Source: Acrasis kona
Taxonomy: Eukaryota; Heterolobosea; Eutetramitea; Acrasida; Acrasidae
DNA: 64,000 nt
Direction: 5' to 3'
NCBI GenBank assembly: GCA_026419775.2
Contig: JAOPGA020000791.1
Location: 1 to 64,000 of the forward strand
Shown here: positions 1-11,872 of the stretch, piece by piece
Position numbering within the stretch: the first letter of the stretch is position 1
Layout of the letters: each line of letters opens with the position of its first letter
Program-made: the position numbers and the translations under genes
The notes under the pieces: model-generated
Told to the model about the DNA's origin: nothing
The model's database searches: none
Seen by the model: only the letters and a program-made list of their open reading frames with translations

Positions 1-2
1 AG

Positions 3-338
3 TCTTGTTGCTACTCGACTTTAATTCCCAAGTGCATGGACTACATCAAGTCCAAGTATGATAATTTTAAAAGGGAACATAAAACATTGGTCACAGATAA
101 AGACGATCCCGATATTAAAAAGTTTCGAAGTGGCATCAGTAGTGACGCTGACGAATTCTATGACTTGTACGGCTTTTTGATTCAATACTGGATACATTTG
201 TCATCAAAGCAGCAGTTTGAAAGGCAAGATGTAGTTAAAGCATGGAATATTCAATTTGAAATTGAAGAAGACCAACAAAAAGTTGATATGTCATTATTGA
301 CGAATGTTGAAGAGGAAGACGTGCCTAACAATCAATAA
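3..338 (+). CDS. 3' end of an unidentified protein gene (partial)
   Basis: The frame is open from base 3 to a TAA stop at 336-338, so the gene probably starts upstream of the window; an ATG at 36 is in frame but nothing marks it as the start. The visible 112 or so residues are charged and helical-looking, with aromatic patches (YDLYGFLIQYW) followed by an acidic tail ending EEEDVPNNQ. I do not recognise a domain. The last exon is uninterrupted and is followed by AT-rich sequence with an ATTTATT run that could serve 3'-end formation. Confidence is moderate that it is coding and low on anything further. Confidence 0.5.
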   Translation, partial: SCCYSTLIPKCMDYIKSKYDNFKREHKTLVTDKDDPDIKKFRSGISSDADEFYDLYGFLIQYWIHLSSKQQFERQDVVKAWNIQFEIEEDQQKVDMSLLTNVEEEDVPNNQ

Positions 339-3331
339 ATTATTTATTGTAACTGATCTCTTCTTTGATTGGTCCCATACCTTGTTTTAATGGTGTTAAA
401 AATAAGATATAGAACTCAAGAAACAAAAGAATCAATCCGACATGCCTTCAACCTGGTTTGATCTATACTCACAACATACTTACTTACTCATATGGCTAGA
501 TGGTACATTTTAAACATTGACCTGATAAATATCTTGACAAAGTAACAATCTTAATGAAAATTTACTCTGACATTTTTACAGTACATTGGTTTAGCACTAC
601 CACTATTATAGTGCTTTTTCTTTATGCTCCTTGATGCAATTCATAACATCCAAGAACAAACTACAATTTCCAATTATTAATAGTGATCATGTATAAAGAC
701 GCGAAAAGAGCCAACAACAGAATGGTACGAAACATTACCTTGAGAATCACCAACTAACAACAAGGCTTGTTAAGATTGACTAAGGCCCTGTTGACTCTGA
801 ACCCCTTTATGAGTGCACGTTTGTGAAGAGCCAAACAATGCGCAGAATGCTCTTGCCATACCCAATCGCACGCAAAAGGACATGTAAGTCCCTAAGCAAG
901 TTGATGTTGGTCTAATTGAAGCTGATTTAAATGTACAATCAAAGTTGTTGGAGGAACAAAACAATTACCTGATGCTCTAAACAGGTCTGGTTGGCCGTAT
1001 CATGACGCTCCGTACAGGTCTTTGAGTGCAATGACTTACAGACGCTCTATACAACCACACAAAAACATGTAAGTTTACTTGCGGCATTTGAAATAACTTT
1101 TAAAAGTATCATTGCAACTTGGCAGAGCTCATGGAGCATACACGCAGCTTATAGCACATTTGTGCTAATGAGTTTGGTATGGAAAATGTATTGAGTTCCA
1201 TGAAACTATACATTAGCTATGGAAGTACTTACGTATGTCCACTTTCTTAACTATAAAATCAAGTTTACTTTATAGGTTGAAAAATGATGTTTTAATGCTC
1301 ATCCGTTAACCTTAACCTACGAAGAAGAATCTTTCCTGGTCGAAAAATAAGGAATAAAGTACGAGTAAGTCTATAGGACGTTTCATTTATAACAATGTTA
1401 GTTTTAATGCCAATATAAAAATACATTCATCAAGGTTCTAAATACAGTAATTGTCAATTTGCTAGTGACAAGAGACGGAAATTAAACATGTTACATCCTT
1501 ACCTTCAATGTAGGATCACATTAACCAAGCTCAGGCAGAATGGATACACTTTTAAAACTACCTTAAATCCTAATCAAGATCTGAATTATCAAACGTTAAT
1601 AAACATCTATTATCTTCATTTACGTCTTGCGGTATTCTTTGTCAAAAGTAATAGACTTTCAGATAGAACTGTCTAACAACGGTCTTTTTTTCGGAAATAA
1701 TTCGTAGACCATTGTTATATTACTGAAAAATAGTTTGTAGGATTCTAATACTTTATCAATGAGATAATAACTATCAGTCATACTTTAGTTGTTAAGCAAT
1801 TGAAAAAAGATCACAATGTCCTCAAAGAAATTTCCATTATTTGTTAATAACACCACAAGAACTTACCAAGACCGAATGAGAAATATTTATACAGAACGTT
1901 TAATAGTTCTGGATGTAACAGTAATATGATGTTGACAATTAGTTGGGTAAATGTTACAAGATGATCCACTCGTTATTAATAGATTATTAATAATGTATTC
2001 ATATTATGGCGATTGACGTTGAACAAATTCTTAATCGGACATTTCAACAAATTATTAATAATCGATCAATAATTTAATAATAACCAGGGTATCAACACTA
2101 GGGAAGGCAGTTTTTTGAAATCGTTAAGTTTTTAACCATCATCAAACCCTGATGCAAGCTATAAAGTACGTGTCGTTTCCATCCACCATTGTATTACTCG
2201 GATGCTATTGTGAAAATCAGACATTTCATTTAATAATACTCTAATTTTCATTATTATTACTGGGGCAACGTATCGTGCCAGATACACGTGGAGTAACAAG
2301 AGCCTATGTTCAAAAGAAACTCCTGGACAGCTGGGAAAATAAAGTGAGAATGCGAAACATAGATGCTGTTCAAAACAGCTCTCTTCATCCCTGCTCATTC
2401 AATCAAGAAGCTTGACGAGAGGATTCAAAGAATGATTGTATGTTCTAAGAACGACGCTCTCTATTACAGGAACAACGAGAAGACGTCGTCTCCCTCAGAA
2501 TGCCACAACTGTAACCATCATCTGACAGAACCCCCGAGCATGTACTATGGGAATGTGCTAGCAAAGAGCAAATAGCAAACAGGGAAGATGACTTGGACAC
2601 ATGGAGATATGTTTACAATATTAAAACAGAAGTGAACATTTCTTGGGTACCCCTAATTGATGACAGCAGAATTTGCATCGGAGCACGAGGAGAGATAACA
2701 CATTCAGCTTGGGTCAAGATTAAAAATCTTGTAGGTAAACTCTGCAATAAAGCAATAACAGAACTGCTAAATCTCTTGGACATAACCTTCTCGACACTAT
2801 TAAAGAGCATAAGTTTAACCCTGGAGCGAACAGAAGATCTAAGGAGTAATTGTAAAGTATATCTTACACCTTGTGGGTTTAAATAAATCTTACTTTTGAC
2901 AACGTATCGTGAATACACCCGGTTGGATAGAAAAATTTTGTGTTATGAGGAATTTTCTGAACCAAATAGTTTTTGGCTGTTTATGTTGGCAGCCAACAAT
3001 TGTAACACCTGCCGTCCTAATATATTGATAGGTCTTCAACGCGCTGAATGTTCTGTCTCCGGTTGGATTGGACCAACTGCATTTCTTCGGTAAAGCTTTC
3101 TTGGTAAAAACTTGCTCTTATCAAATTAGTGGACCTAAAAATAGTTATTATTAGTCTGTTGTTGGTAACGTTACTTTTTCTAGATCAACAGAATTAATCA
3201 AGCAAGGAAGTATATTCTTGTGATTTCGTGATTGGGGTAACGAAGAAAAATTCAATTAAATCCCTCTAGTAGAATGCATAGAGAGTTCTAATAAACGCCG
3301 ATTTTACGAAACTTTGTTAAAACTCATCAAA
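339..3331. other. Gene-poor interval, about 3 kb
   Basis: No convincing gene is visible here. Short ORFs on both strands lack start context, codon bias or recognisable motifs. Around 1980-2080 there are several overlapping ATTATTAATAAT palindromes. The only recognisable content is a decayed LINE tail near 2440-2886, listed separately. The last 30 bases before 3332 are the 5' leader of the PWWP-PHD-kinase gene. This gap is large compared with the usual 50-300-bp spacing in the host part of the window. Confidence 0.6.
2440..2886 (+). mobile_element. Decayed non-LTR retrotransposon (LINE) C-terminal fragment
   Basis: Two overlapping frames together give the zinc-knuckle typical of LINE ORF2 C-termini. 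ECHNC is encoded at about 2498-2512 in one frame. A +1 shift then gives EHVLWEC at 2536-2556, followed by an open stretch DDLDTWRYVYN and ITHSAW. This is the CxxC...HxxxxC arrangement seen after the reverse transcriptase in many LINEs, and it resembles the HVLLNC of the better preserved copy at 52.9 kb. The frameshift and lack of any RT sequence show an old, 5'-truncated remnant. That it belongs to the same family as the 52.9-kb copy is inference. Confidence 0.45.
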
Positions 3332-6300
3332 ATGGACTTAATATCACTTAAAGAGGATCCAACGCACAAGCAAGTTCTATTAGCCCAAACAACTGGTTGG
3401 ATCCCTTGGCCAGCCATTGTAATTATAAACGAATATGACTTCATCTCTGAGGAGGTCAAAGAAGCCAAGAGGAAAAACACCTTCCTTGTGCAATACTTCA
3501 ACTCAGGTGTTGGACAATTGTAAGATTTTGATATTCCAACAACACTCATAACTTTTTCAGTGATTGGGTCACAAAAGCGAGGTTGTTCTACTTTACAGAC
3601 CAGAATATTAGAGGTGCCAGGGACTACGCTCCAAACCAAGATGACAAAGCTGAAATGTCAATCTTCGACAAGGCGGTTGATGACGCTTATGAAGAAACAG
3701 AGATCATGGCAAAAGAGATACAAACAGCCGAATTGGACAAAATAAGGTTCAAAATACTACAAAAAGGGTATTGTTTCGCATGTGGGGAAGTCGACACCGA
3801 GAGGGTATACAGCTGTTACTTCTGTAAGCGGTTCTTCCATGCAAAGTGTTGCAATTATACTGAAGGAATGCTTACTTCAATTCTATCAATGGTTTGCCTC
3901 TCCTGTGCAATCATATATTCAACCACTTCGCGTGCAGTAACAACCCTACCAAGCTCAGAAGGGTTCATGGATAATGCTGACAATCAAAGCTACAAGAAGG
4001 ATCAGCAAGAATTCTCCAACAAAACAGATCAAAAGTTTAACGAAAGATTCAAAGCTTGGAGGATGACTTTAGTCTATTCATATGAGCACAACAACCAAAT
4101 CATCAATAGTTTGACTGAGTTTTTACAAGAAGGAGAGTTCAAACAAGAACTTGCTGGTATGCTACGTGTAGATGCCGATACTTTGAGACGTGCCCTAGAC
4201 GGTATAAAGGACTCTATGAGGGCGATGACCACTTTTGGACAAGTTTTCATAGGAGAAATGATGAACAGAGAACTATACTCTCCGATCCTCAACTTTCCCT
4301 TTAGATTGTTCGGCAAGTTTGAAATGCGCGGGTATGTTGCATCATCATCATGTTCATTTGGTTCTAAAATGACGTTATAGTGACATGGCCTTGAACATGC
4401 CAACGAAAAATGAAAAAACAGTGATAAGACCAGGTACAATTGGATCTTGCAGAATTTTCAACCAAAAGATCGACTGCTTGATATCAGAGTTCAAATTTGG
4501 TGAACCCTGTGGTGATGAATGGGCAAAGCACCCTGATTACGACAAATTATTCGGTATGATGGCGCTCAGTCTGAAAAGGACAATGGGACTGATAGAGCAA
4601 GGCCTTTGTGAGGAAAATCGTGAAATAGTTCAAAGCAATATAAAGATTGCAGGCATCTTGACCAACTCTGCCAACTTTGTGGTTTATGAATGCTCTCCTC
4701 GTTTTGTTGTCGTAAGTATGATATCATCATCGTTCTAATCCACAAAGGGTACAAAAATACACTGGAGCATTATTGTCACCCGAAAAGTGTATGGTTCTTT
4801 TCAAGAAGACTACAATGTTTCAAGACTGTTGTATTATCTCTACAATTTTGAGAGGAGTTATTCCACCAATAAATTCAGGAACATGGATTTGGTAAATAAT
4901 GCAGAAAAGTTGAACCTCCAGACAACTCCTTTTAAATCGTTGGTTCCACTCGAGAAGGTCGAAACTAAGGATGACACCTACAACACGGCCATTAAGAATG
5001 TCATAATGATGAGGAGGAAGTTGGATCTTGCATTAATGCAGATTCACGATAATAAGAAGAAAGCAGTGAACGACGGGCTGTTTGACCAACATTGTTTCTA
5101 CTCGTCAACCACACTCCGATTTTTCGATTTTTTAGAAACGTACCAATATGGACCCTACATGGTGTGTGTGGTGTCCTCTCCCGCATACCCTCCTTGGCCG
5201 TGTATAATTATCCCTTACGAAGAAATAGACATAGATCCGTTCATTCTTGAACAAAAAGGTGCCTCTACTCACCTCGCCCGCTTGTATGCCGCTGAGGATT
5301 AGTAAGTGGTGTTAACATTAACCTATTCCTTCTAACTATACAGTGTGTGGACTAACAAAGAGGATATGAAACAATTTCAGCCTCAATCCCGTAACGACTG
5401 GGGTAACATTTTAGAAAAAGCTCACGTTATGGCGTTAAAGGATGTTGATGAGGTTCAGGATAAAAAACATCTTGTCACCATCCTCAAACCGAATTACTGC
5501 TTTACCTGTGGTAGAATCAATGAACTTTCTGTACATCCATGCTCGATTTGTTGTAGAAAGCATCACCTTCGATGCTGCAACATTGATGAACATGTTTTCA
5601 AAAAAGTTCGCAATCTCGTTTGTATGTCCTGCTGCATACTACACTCGGAAAGTAATACCCCAATGGGAGAAGGAGTTCCCGAGTTATTAGGAGACATTCT
5701 AGGAAATAAATCTTATCAAAAAATGTGTCTTTTAAATAATGCACATAATGCCAACCAAAGAAATGATGATTTGGCTAGGTCTTGGAACGCTAATTTTACA
5801 AATGTCTTTTATAAAAGTAATTCTACGCTCTTGGCTCATGTCGCTACTTTTTTATCAAGTAACGACATTGAATGTGATATTCAAGATATTAGTAATGATA
5901 TGAATCAGAGAAAGCTCATCATGGGATCATTAGCAGCAATCCGCTATACTTTTAACAAAAGAAGTGATTTTTATTATGAGAGTGATATTTTCAACTTGTC
6001 CTGCTCTATCTTGTCCATACATAATATACGTATTTCCATATCACAAGTGAGTGGTAGAGGTGAGGTACTTTATGGGCTAAAGTTAATGCCAAAAATGGTG
6101 GGCTTACACAAGCAGCACCCAATGTTCGTACTTGACTACAACCAAGATTCTCTTTCTTTAAATAAATTGTTTGCTTACATGTTCTTCTTTTTGAAGGATT
6201 TTGTTCATGCAAAGTGTCTTAATTTTTGGCCCAGTCTTGTTCATGTTTTTGAAAATAAACCATTGTGTATTGGGATGTCTGCATCCAAGGAAAACTTCAA

Positions 6301-7495
6301 GATATTTCTTGCAGGTATTGATTTGCTGCTTGATGGTGATAATTTGCATTGGAGTATGGTTGTGCAAGATGTTTATGAGGGTAAACTCTATGATGCTCAT
6401 GATGTTGCATCCTTAATTACTTGCATTCATACAAGTATACCTGAAATAAAGACTAATATAAACATTAGAACGTGTGGTGAAAGACTGAACATCATACAAG
6501 ATGAAGTAAATTTTCGTCCATTAACAAAGCAAAGGCAGAGTGACGGTGTTTCGGGTGCAATTCTTAGGAATGCAACTATAAAGAAAACTTTGACTCAAAA
6601 TGAACAACACTTGAAGGTCCATATAGTTTATGACACGTTCAACCAACCTTATAAAGACAAGAATGTTGATGAACTTTGGTATAGTAATGACAAGTACTTA
6701 GTGGTGCACAAAAGAAAGACCCAGCTTACTTTTGTAGAGATTAGGTCATACCAAAATACTATTCTCGTCAGAAGACAGATGCGTTACCCAATGGATGGTG
6801 AGTGGGTGCAATATAAAAGACAGGCTCAATCTCTCAATACTATCCAATATATACCAATGGTGTATGGAATCTGTATGCAAAAGAAAACTGATTACATGTT
6901 TGTTGCCATGGAGACACTTGAAAGTTTACCAACAAAGTTTCAAACTATTTCTGATCTTCTAGATTTAATAAAGAACATTCTGACTTGCATAAAACAACTC
7001 CATAAAGATGGTTATGTACACAGGGATATAAAACCTTCTAATATGATGTGTAGCGGTATTGGTGAAGTCAAGTTGATTGATTTTGACCTTACAATTAGAA
7101 TTTCTGAAACACATACACAAAAAAAATATATTTTAGGCACACCTCAGTACCGTGCACCGGAGGTAGGCGTTATCGTATATGACGAGAGAGTCGATGTTTA
7201 CTCGGCTGGTGTGTCCATTGCTGAACTTATTCATGGTGGACCCTTTGATTATTACTCTTGTGATGATAGTGGAGAAGAATATGATGAATTTGATTCCAAG
7301 AATAAAGTCATGCAGTTTTTTGAAAACTTTGATCACCATATGACCAGCAAGAGCAGAAATCTTTTTGGAGACCGGAACCAATGTGTCGGAAGTAAACTTG
7401 AAAAAATAAAGTTTTTGGTGACAAATATGATGGTCACAAGCATCAGTAATAGATGCTCAATGGGAACCTGTCTCGAATTTGTAAAGAAAATATAA
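3332..7495 (+). CDS. Tandem PWWP-PHD chromatin reader with C-terminal protein kinase domain
   Basis: Five exons join cleanly (3332-3519, 3561-4331, 4381-4711, 4748-5301, 5344-7495; introns 36-49 nt, GT-AG) into 1,331 aa. PWWP-like domain 1 spans about residues 15-95 (core WIPWPA). PHD finger 1 is at about 133-185, with the series C-x2-C, C-x2-C, H-x2-C, C-x2-C. PWWP 2 is at about 560-640 (core YPPWPC) and PHD 2 at about 664-716. A kinase-like domain covers about 1060-1300, with HRDIKPSN, DFD in place of DFG, and APE. PWWP and PHD domains usually bind methylated histone tails or DNA, so a nuclear chromatin role is likely. The sequence after each PHD is also alike (NQSYKK/NKSYQK, then KAWR or RSWN), so the whole unit seems duplicated. 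The glycine loop is not obvious, so activity is uncertain. Two separate genes are possible but every splice junction keeps frame. Confidence 0.8.
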
Positions 7496-7823
7496 ATGAG
7501 ACGCTTACAAATAATCTCAAATGGAACATTGTTTATCTTGTTGAAAACAAAGTACAAGCACGTCGCTTTTCCCCACAAATAAAACACCAAACTTTAATCC
7601 AAATGTTCTTTTTATTTTTAATATACATATTATTATCGTCTTTTTTTTTAATTCGTCTAATCATGTGTAAGAGATCTGCAATCAATATATTTTGAAACGA
7701 ATTTAGAAACAGAGCACAACAACTAACAATAACACATGTAACCACCAAGGAGCTTGGCGTAAGATGAAAGTGTAATTTTAACAATCAACATTATGCACTC
7801 CATTATGCTCAAAGCGGTTGACG

Positions 7824-8858
7824 TCACCGCAACTTCAACAAATTCGAAAAATGTAAAAGACTTACCTGCAATAATTCTTCCTGAACATCATCATCATCCG
7901 AACTTAATAAAATGTCTCGGATGGCCTTGTTCACGTGTCGACGATCCACCAATGAAAGTTTACTTTTGGTTTGGGCAAGTTGAGCGATTGTGTTCATGAT
8001 TTTATCCAAGTCTTGACTCATGGGAACAACGTGATCTTTTTCAACTTTCTCATTCTTTTCATCGGTTGCGGCCACCTTTGACTTTTTTTTTGGTTTTTTT
8101 GGTTCTTGGTCAATGACGCGTACTTTTCTCTTCTTGGTCACCATGGGTTGTGCGTCGGTTACATACTTTGGCTTTACGTTAGTTCTTGTGGAAACCCTTG
8201 GTCTTCTTGCTAAGGTCATGAATGAGTTGGATGTGGCGGTGAACAGAGGATGGGACTGTCCTTCTACAAAAGAGAGGAATTCTATGCGCATCTGAAAACT
8301 TTTTTTTCCGTGGTTCCATGACACACATACCCACTTCATGGGGATGCGGCACTCAAGACGGCTTTCCTTCTCGTTGAGATCGAGAGTGATATGTTCTTGA
8401 GGACCAGAGATGGCACTTTGGTTGTCTTCGGTCCTGACTTCGATACCGTCACTGTCGATGGCCACTAGGTGGGCAATGACTATTGGTTTATGTGTGGGGG
8501 CTACAAGGGAAAGGCGGTCTAAGCTAATGTGCATGGTATAGCTCAGTGAGGAGAACATTTCTGGGGGAACAATGTTGTAGTCGTCATCCTCGTCTCTTGA
8601 TCTTATTTTGATTCTCATGAGGGTGTCCTCGCCGACATTGACGTCAGGGTTTTCTGTGGTTAAGGTCCAGTCGTTGGCTGTTGCCTCTCGAGGGTTTGTG
8701 TCGAGTATGGATTGAAAATCGCCAACGGTTAGATCCTCTGGTACTAAGAGACCCTGGAATGCGTCGTTGACGTCGTCGATATTGAGCTCAAATGAATTAT
8801 CTATTTCTTCACTAAAGATGAATGGATCAACAGGGTACTGTGAGAGTATGTCTTCCAT
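7824..8858 (-). CDS. Putative Ig-fold transcription factor-like nuclear protein
   Basis: A 344-aa ORF starts at ATG 8856-8858. The N-terminal 75 residues are acidic and could activate transcription. A beta-rich middle (about 80-215) ends in the pattern KSFQMRIEF...SNSFMTLARRPR, which resembles the last strands and basic tail of Ig-like DNA-binding folds (Rel, Runt and p53-type factors). Basic clusters follow (KKRKVRV, KKPKKKSK), which look like nuclear localisation signals, and then a predicted helical tail. A donor-like CAG/GTAAGT at 7865 in the last codons suggests a final short exon, so the true C-terminus may differ from the one given. It converges on the kinase gene. The fold assignment rests on pattern resemblance only and I am not certain of the family. 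Confidence 0.6.
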   Translation of the reverse strand: MEDILSQYPVDPFIFSEEIDNSFELNIDDVNDAFQGLLVPEDLTVGDFQSILDTNPREATANDWTLTTENPDVNVGEDTLMRIKIRSRDEDDDYNIVPPEMFSSLSYTMHISLDRLSLVAPTHKPIVIAHLVAIDSDGIEVRTEDNQSAISGPQEHITLDLNEKESRLECRIPMKWVCVSWNHGKKSFQMRIEFLSFVEGQSHPLFTATSNSFMTLARRPRVSTRTNVKPKYVTDAQPMVTKKRKVRVIDQEPKKPKKKSKVAATDEKNEKVEKDHVVPMSQDLDKIMNTIAQLAQTKSKLSLVDRRHVNKAIRDILLSSDDDDVQEELLQVSLLHFSNLLKLR

Positions 8859-8955
8859 AATTTTTTTGCATAAGTTCCCAGATGCGAACTTGTGTATAGT
8901 TGAGTTGTTAACTTATAGTATGCAACAGTGAGAAAAATATGTTAAATTACGCAAA

Positions 8956-9038
8956 GCGTTGATGGTATAGTGGTTCTTTTCACTACAGAATGCTAGCCTT
9001 CCAAGCTCGCGACACGGGTTCGATTCCCGTTCAACGCA
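8956..9038 (+). tRNA. tRNA-Gly (anticodon TCC) with an 11-nt D-loop insertion
   Basis: The acceptor stem GCGTTGA/TCAACGC, T-arm ACGGG-TTCGATT-CCCGT, anticodon loop CTTCCAA and discriminator A all fit a eukaryotic glycine tRNA. The gene is 83 nt. After the D-loop GG there are 11 extra bases (CTTTTCACTAC); without them the molecule is a standard 72 nt. A TTTT follows. One mismatch in the D-stem and one in the anticodon stem (28:42) are present. The inserted bases can pair with the D-loop region (TAGTG with CACTA). Confidence 0.85.
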
Positions 9039-9376
9039 ATTTTATGATTCTTTGGTACCAAAAAATTTATAACGATGCATACAATTGATATGACGAAAAA
9101 AATTAAAAAAAAGATGTTGAGAAGTCATTTGGCAGCGTATTTTAATGTGTTTTCTAAGGTCAATTTCAGATTCTGTACAAATTTTATGCTCGGCAACAAT
9201 AAAAAAACCAGGTGAGAGGTTCGGATCTTCATTACAGGTTTGACAACTAACGAAAAACAGAAGATATCAAAGAGCTGCTTAAGAACAGGCCAAGTCTCAA
9301 AGAGCAAAAAGTTGAAGGCGGATGAATTGGGAAGATCACATAACTCATCTGGTTATATGAAAAAATTTGTAATATA
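9039..9376. other. Spacer between two tRNA genes
   Basis: About 340 bp of AT-rich sequence with no protein gene, repeat or RNA that I can recognise. A 60-codon open frame on the minus strand (9125-9307) has no supporting features. Confidence 0.5.
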
Positions 9377-9449
9377 TCCGTTATAGTCTAGGTGGTTAGG
9401 ATGAGCGGCTTTCACCCGCTAGACCCGGGTTCGAGTCCCGGTAACGGAG
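9377..9449 (+). tRNA. tRNA-Glu (anticodon TTC)
   Basis: A 73-nt gene with acceptor stem TCCGTTA/TAACGGA, anticodon stem GCGG/CCGC around loop CTTTCAC, and T-arm CCGGG-TTCGAGT-CCCGG. The D-loop is of normal length, unlike the other three tRNAs in this window. A run of six T after the 3' end is a typical Pol III terminator. Confidence 0.95.
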
Positions 9450-9727
9450 AATTTTTTATTCATTTATAAATGTTAGTTGTTCACAGCGTGTGATCAACAT
9501 GATCACCACTCAATCAGTGCTTGTAAAAGTGGGAAGTTGTCGTAACTACTAAAGTATTTTTTGACCGGAGATGACCCTCCTTAAATAATAAAATTTCCTA
9601 ACTTTGCAAGTTTGCTTTTAACAGTAAACGTGGAATCCAGATACATCCGCATCATCATATTTAGTACTGATGATGCGTATCTATTGGGTATTTAAACATT
9701 TTAATTAAAACTACTGAGATAAACAAA

Positions 9728-10936
9728 ATGAATCATACCAACTATATAATGTTGAGTTTAATCATGCTGACATATTGTCTTGTGGTGCATTCTAAAACCT
9801 TGAGTGAAAAGATGGACAAAATGCACTCGTTTAGTTATCCTACTGATGAGCAAGCCTTCGATGAGAATAATCTATTCCCGAATTATAATGGCTTTCATCC
9901 AACCTTCTCCATGAAGACATCTAATGGAATGCTTTGCAACTATGCCACGCTCAATATATTCAGACCTATGGCAACAGCTGGTCCAGGAGGTTTTAGTCCT
10001 GATCAAATAAAATCTGCCTATAACATTCCTAAAGGTAACAATGCAGGTGCCGGTAAGACAGTAGCAATTGTAGTAGCCTTTAACAACCCAACTGTCGAGA
10101 ATGACTTGAATGTATTCAGTAGACAATTTGGTTTGCCCGAGTGCACCAAAGCAAATGGATGCCTCACACAAGTGAATCAGTATGGACAACCAACTTTACC
10201 AGCTACTGATGCTGGGTGGGCAGTCGAAATAAATTTGGATACCCAGTGGGTGCATGCAACTGCACCTGGAGCTAAGATCATCATCGTGCATGCTACTTCA
10301 TCAGGCTTTGAAAATATCATGACCGCAGTAGACTATGCAAAGAGAAATGCAGACATTGTAAATATGAGTTTTGGTGTCCCAGAATATGATAACGCAAATA
10401 CGTTAGATCATATATTTGATGACTCAAGCACAATATTTATTGCAGCAAGTGGCGATCAAGGTGCTGTTGTAACTTACCCATCATCTTCTACTCATGTCAT
10501 TGGAGTTGGAGGCACCAGTTTGTATCTCGATAATGGTAATTATCGCAACGAAGTCTCTTGGAGAAGTTCTGGTGGAGGAATTTCTACTTTATTTGCCAAA
10601 CCAGCATATCAAAAGACAGATTCAGTAAACACAAACGGTATGAGAGGTTGTCCAGATGTTTCGATGCTTGCCGACCCTGCAACTGGGGCCAGTATTTATA
10701 ATAGTTATAACTGTAACAGAGATTGTTGGTCAGTTGCTGGTGGGACTAGTTTGGCGGCACCAATATTTGCAGGTAAAGCGGCTTCTCTAGGTACTGCTGT
10801 GACGTTAGATAACATTTATAAGAAGAACGGAATGATTTTTACGGATATCACCCAAGGCTTCGCTACTAACGGAGCTGCAACAAACTCGGCATTGAGGGGA
10901 TATGATCTTGTGACAGGTGTAGGTTCGTGGAGGTAA
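9728..10936 (+). CDS. Secreted sedolisin-type serine protease (peptidase S53 family)
   Basis: This 402-aa single-exon gene begins with a signal peptide (hydrophobic residues about 6-22). The catalytic glutamate and aspartate lie in WAVEINLDTQW, the oxyanion aspartate in ASGDQGA and the serine nucleophile in GGTSLAAP, the order expected for sedolisins (Glu-Asp-Ser, acid-active proteases). A possible calcium site is near DITQG. The usual long pro-domain is missing; only about 60 residues separate the signal peptide from the core. In amoeboid protists such enzymes are secreted or lysosomal. A TATTTAAA element at about 9689 lies some 40 bp upstream of the ATG and may be the TATA box. Family assignment is firm; compartment is inferred. 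Confidence 0.9.
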   Translation: MNHTNYIMLSLIMLTYCLVVHSKTLSEKMDKMHSFSYPTDEQAFDENNLFPNYNGFHPTFSMKTSNGMLCNYATLNIFRPMATAGPGGFSPDQIKSAYNIPKGNNAGAGKTVAIVVAFNNPTVENDLNVFSRQFGLPECTKANGCLTQVNQYGQPTLPATDAGWAVEINLDTQWVHATAPGAKIIIVHATSSGFENIMTAVDYAKRNADIVNMSFGVPEYDNANTLDHIFDDSSTIFIAASGDQGAVVTYPSSSTHVIGVGGTSLYLDNGNYRNEVSWRSSGGGISTLFAKPAYQKTDSVNTNGMRGCPDVSMLADPATGASIYNSYNCNRDCWSVAGGTSLAAPIFAGKAASLGTAVTLDNIYKKNGMIFTDITQGFATNGAATNSALRGYDLVTGVGSWR

Positions 10937-11151
10937 TTGGTAAGTTATAAATAAAAATAAGATTACAATCCCACAATGTATTTTGTTGTGAAGTTGTTCA
11001 CAGGTCTTGAATGTAATCTCGTAAAAGTATATGCGAAATGATTAACATATGGAATTACCGTCTGAACAACTGAAGACAAAATCGGTGCTGAATGATCTGC
11101 TTAGAATTTTTATGTATTCATTCCAGAATTAAATGTATTGAATTTATGTAT

Positions 11152-11691
11152 TTATTGTTTGTATATCTTTCTTGGCATAATGTCCTCTTCCTCAATTTCG
11201 GGTAAATCCTCTTCCATCTCCCACTCCTTCAAGATGGCTTTTGCTTCTTCTTGTGTTTCCGGAGGCCATTTATATTTACCGAGCGCCTTATTTCTCATGA
11301 ATTCCTCTCTTGCCATTGACCTTGCGAGGGCATGTCTTTCATAAAGTACTCTTTTAATCGAACCCATAGCCTTTTTCACCTTAACGTAGCGAGGGGTGTT
11401 GTATGGTCTTGCGCTTAGCGACTTGCACAATGCAGTATGTGTACCAAGCCTATTGCGCTCCTTGTATAAGACCATCCATAATTGTGTAAGTTCTTTATAA
11501 CTCTTTCTACGAAGGTCGCAAATAAGCCATCTCCTTCCAGATCCTCCTGAGAATTCTGCGCCTTCAAGAATGTTATTGAATATAAACTGTTCAACGCCGA
11601 TTTGAGATTGATTGGTTCGCGTAGGTATTATTTTTGGAGCATTGACACCAAAGTTTGCTATCGACCTCGACCTGCTTAGGATTCTGTTCAT
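11152..11691 (-). CDS. MRPL47: Mitochondrial large ribosomal subunit protein uL29m (MRP-L47 family)
   Basis: A 179-aa protein. Residues about 52-125 match the MRP-L47/uL29m core: GRRWLICDLRRKSYKELTQL, then LWMVLYKERN, then RYVKVKKAMGSIKRVLYERH. The family pattern is GR.W...LR.KS..DLH.LW..LLKERN. The first 30 residues are rich in Arg and Ser with few acids, fitting a mitochondrial targeting peptide. The C-terminus carries the usual extension with an acidic stretch. It would act near the peptide exit of the mitochondrial ribosome. No intron is seen. Its 3' end faces the sedolisin gene. Confidence 0.9.
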   Translation of the reverse strand: MNRILSRSRSIANFGVNAPKIIPTRTNQSQIGVEQFIFNNILEGAEFSGGSGRRWLICDLRRKSYKELTQLWMVLYKERNRLGTHTALCKSLSARPYNTPRYVKVKKAMGSIKRVLYERHALARSMAREEFMRNKALGKYKWPPETQEEAKAILKEWEMEEDLPEIEEEDIMPRKIYKQ

Positions 11692-11872
11692 GTTCGGTGC
11701 TGTGAAAAACGTTACAACACAATCAGAAAATAAAGGTTCTCATTTTTAAATGAAATATAAACCAAATTTAATTTTAATTGGTGTACATCAGTACAAGATT
11801 CCATCACTAATTATTGAGAAATTTTGACTTCCAATATATCAATATAATAATATGATACCATAATTTTAATAT

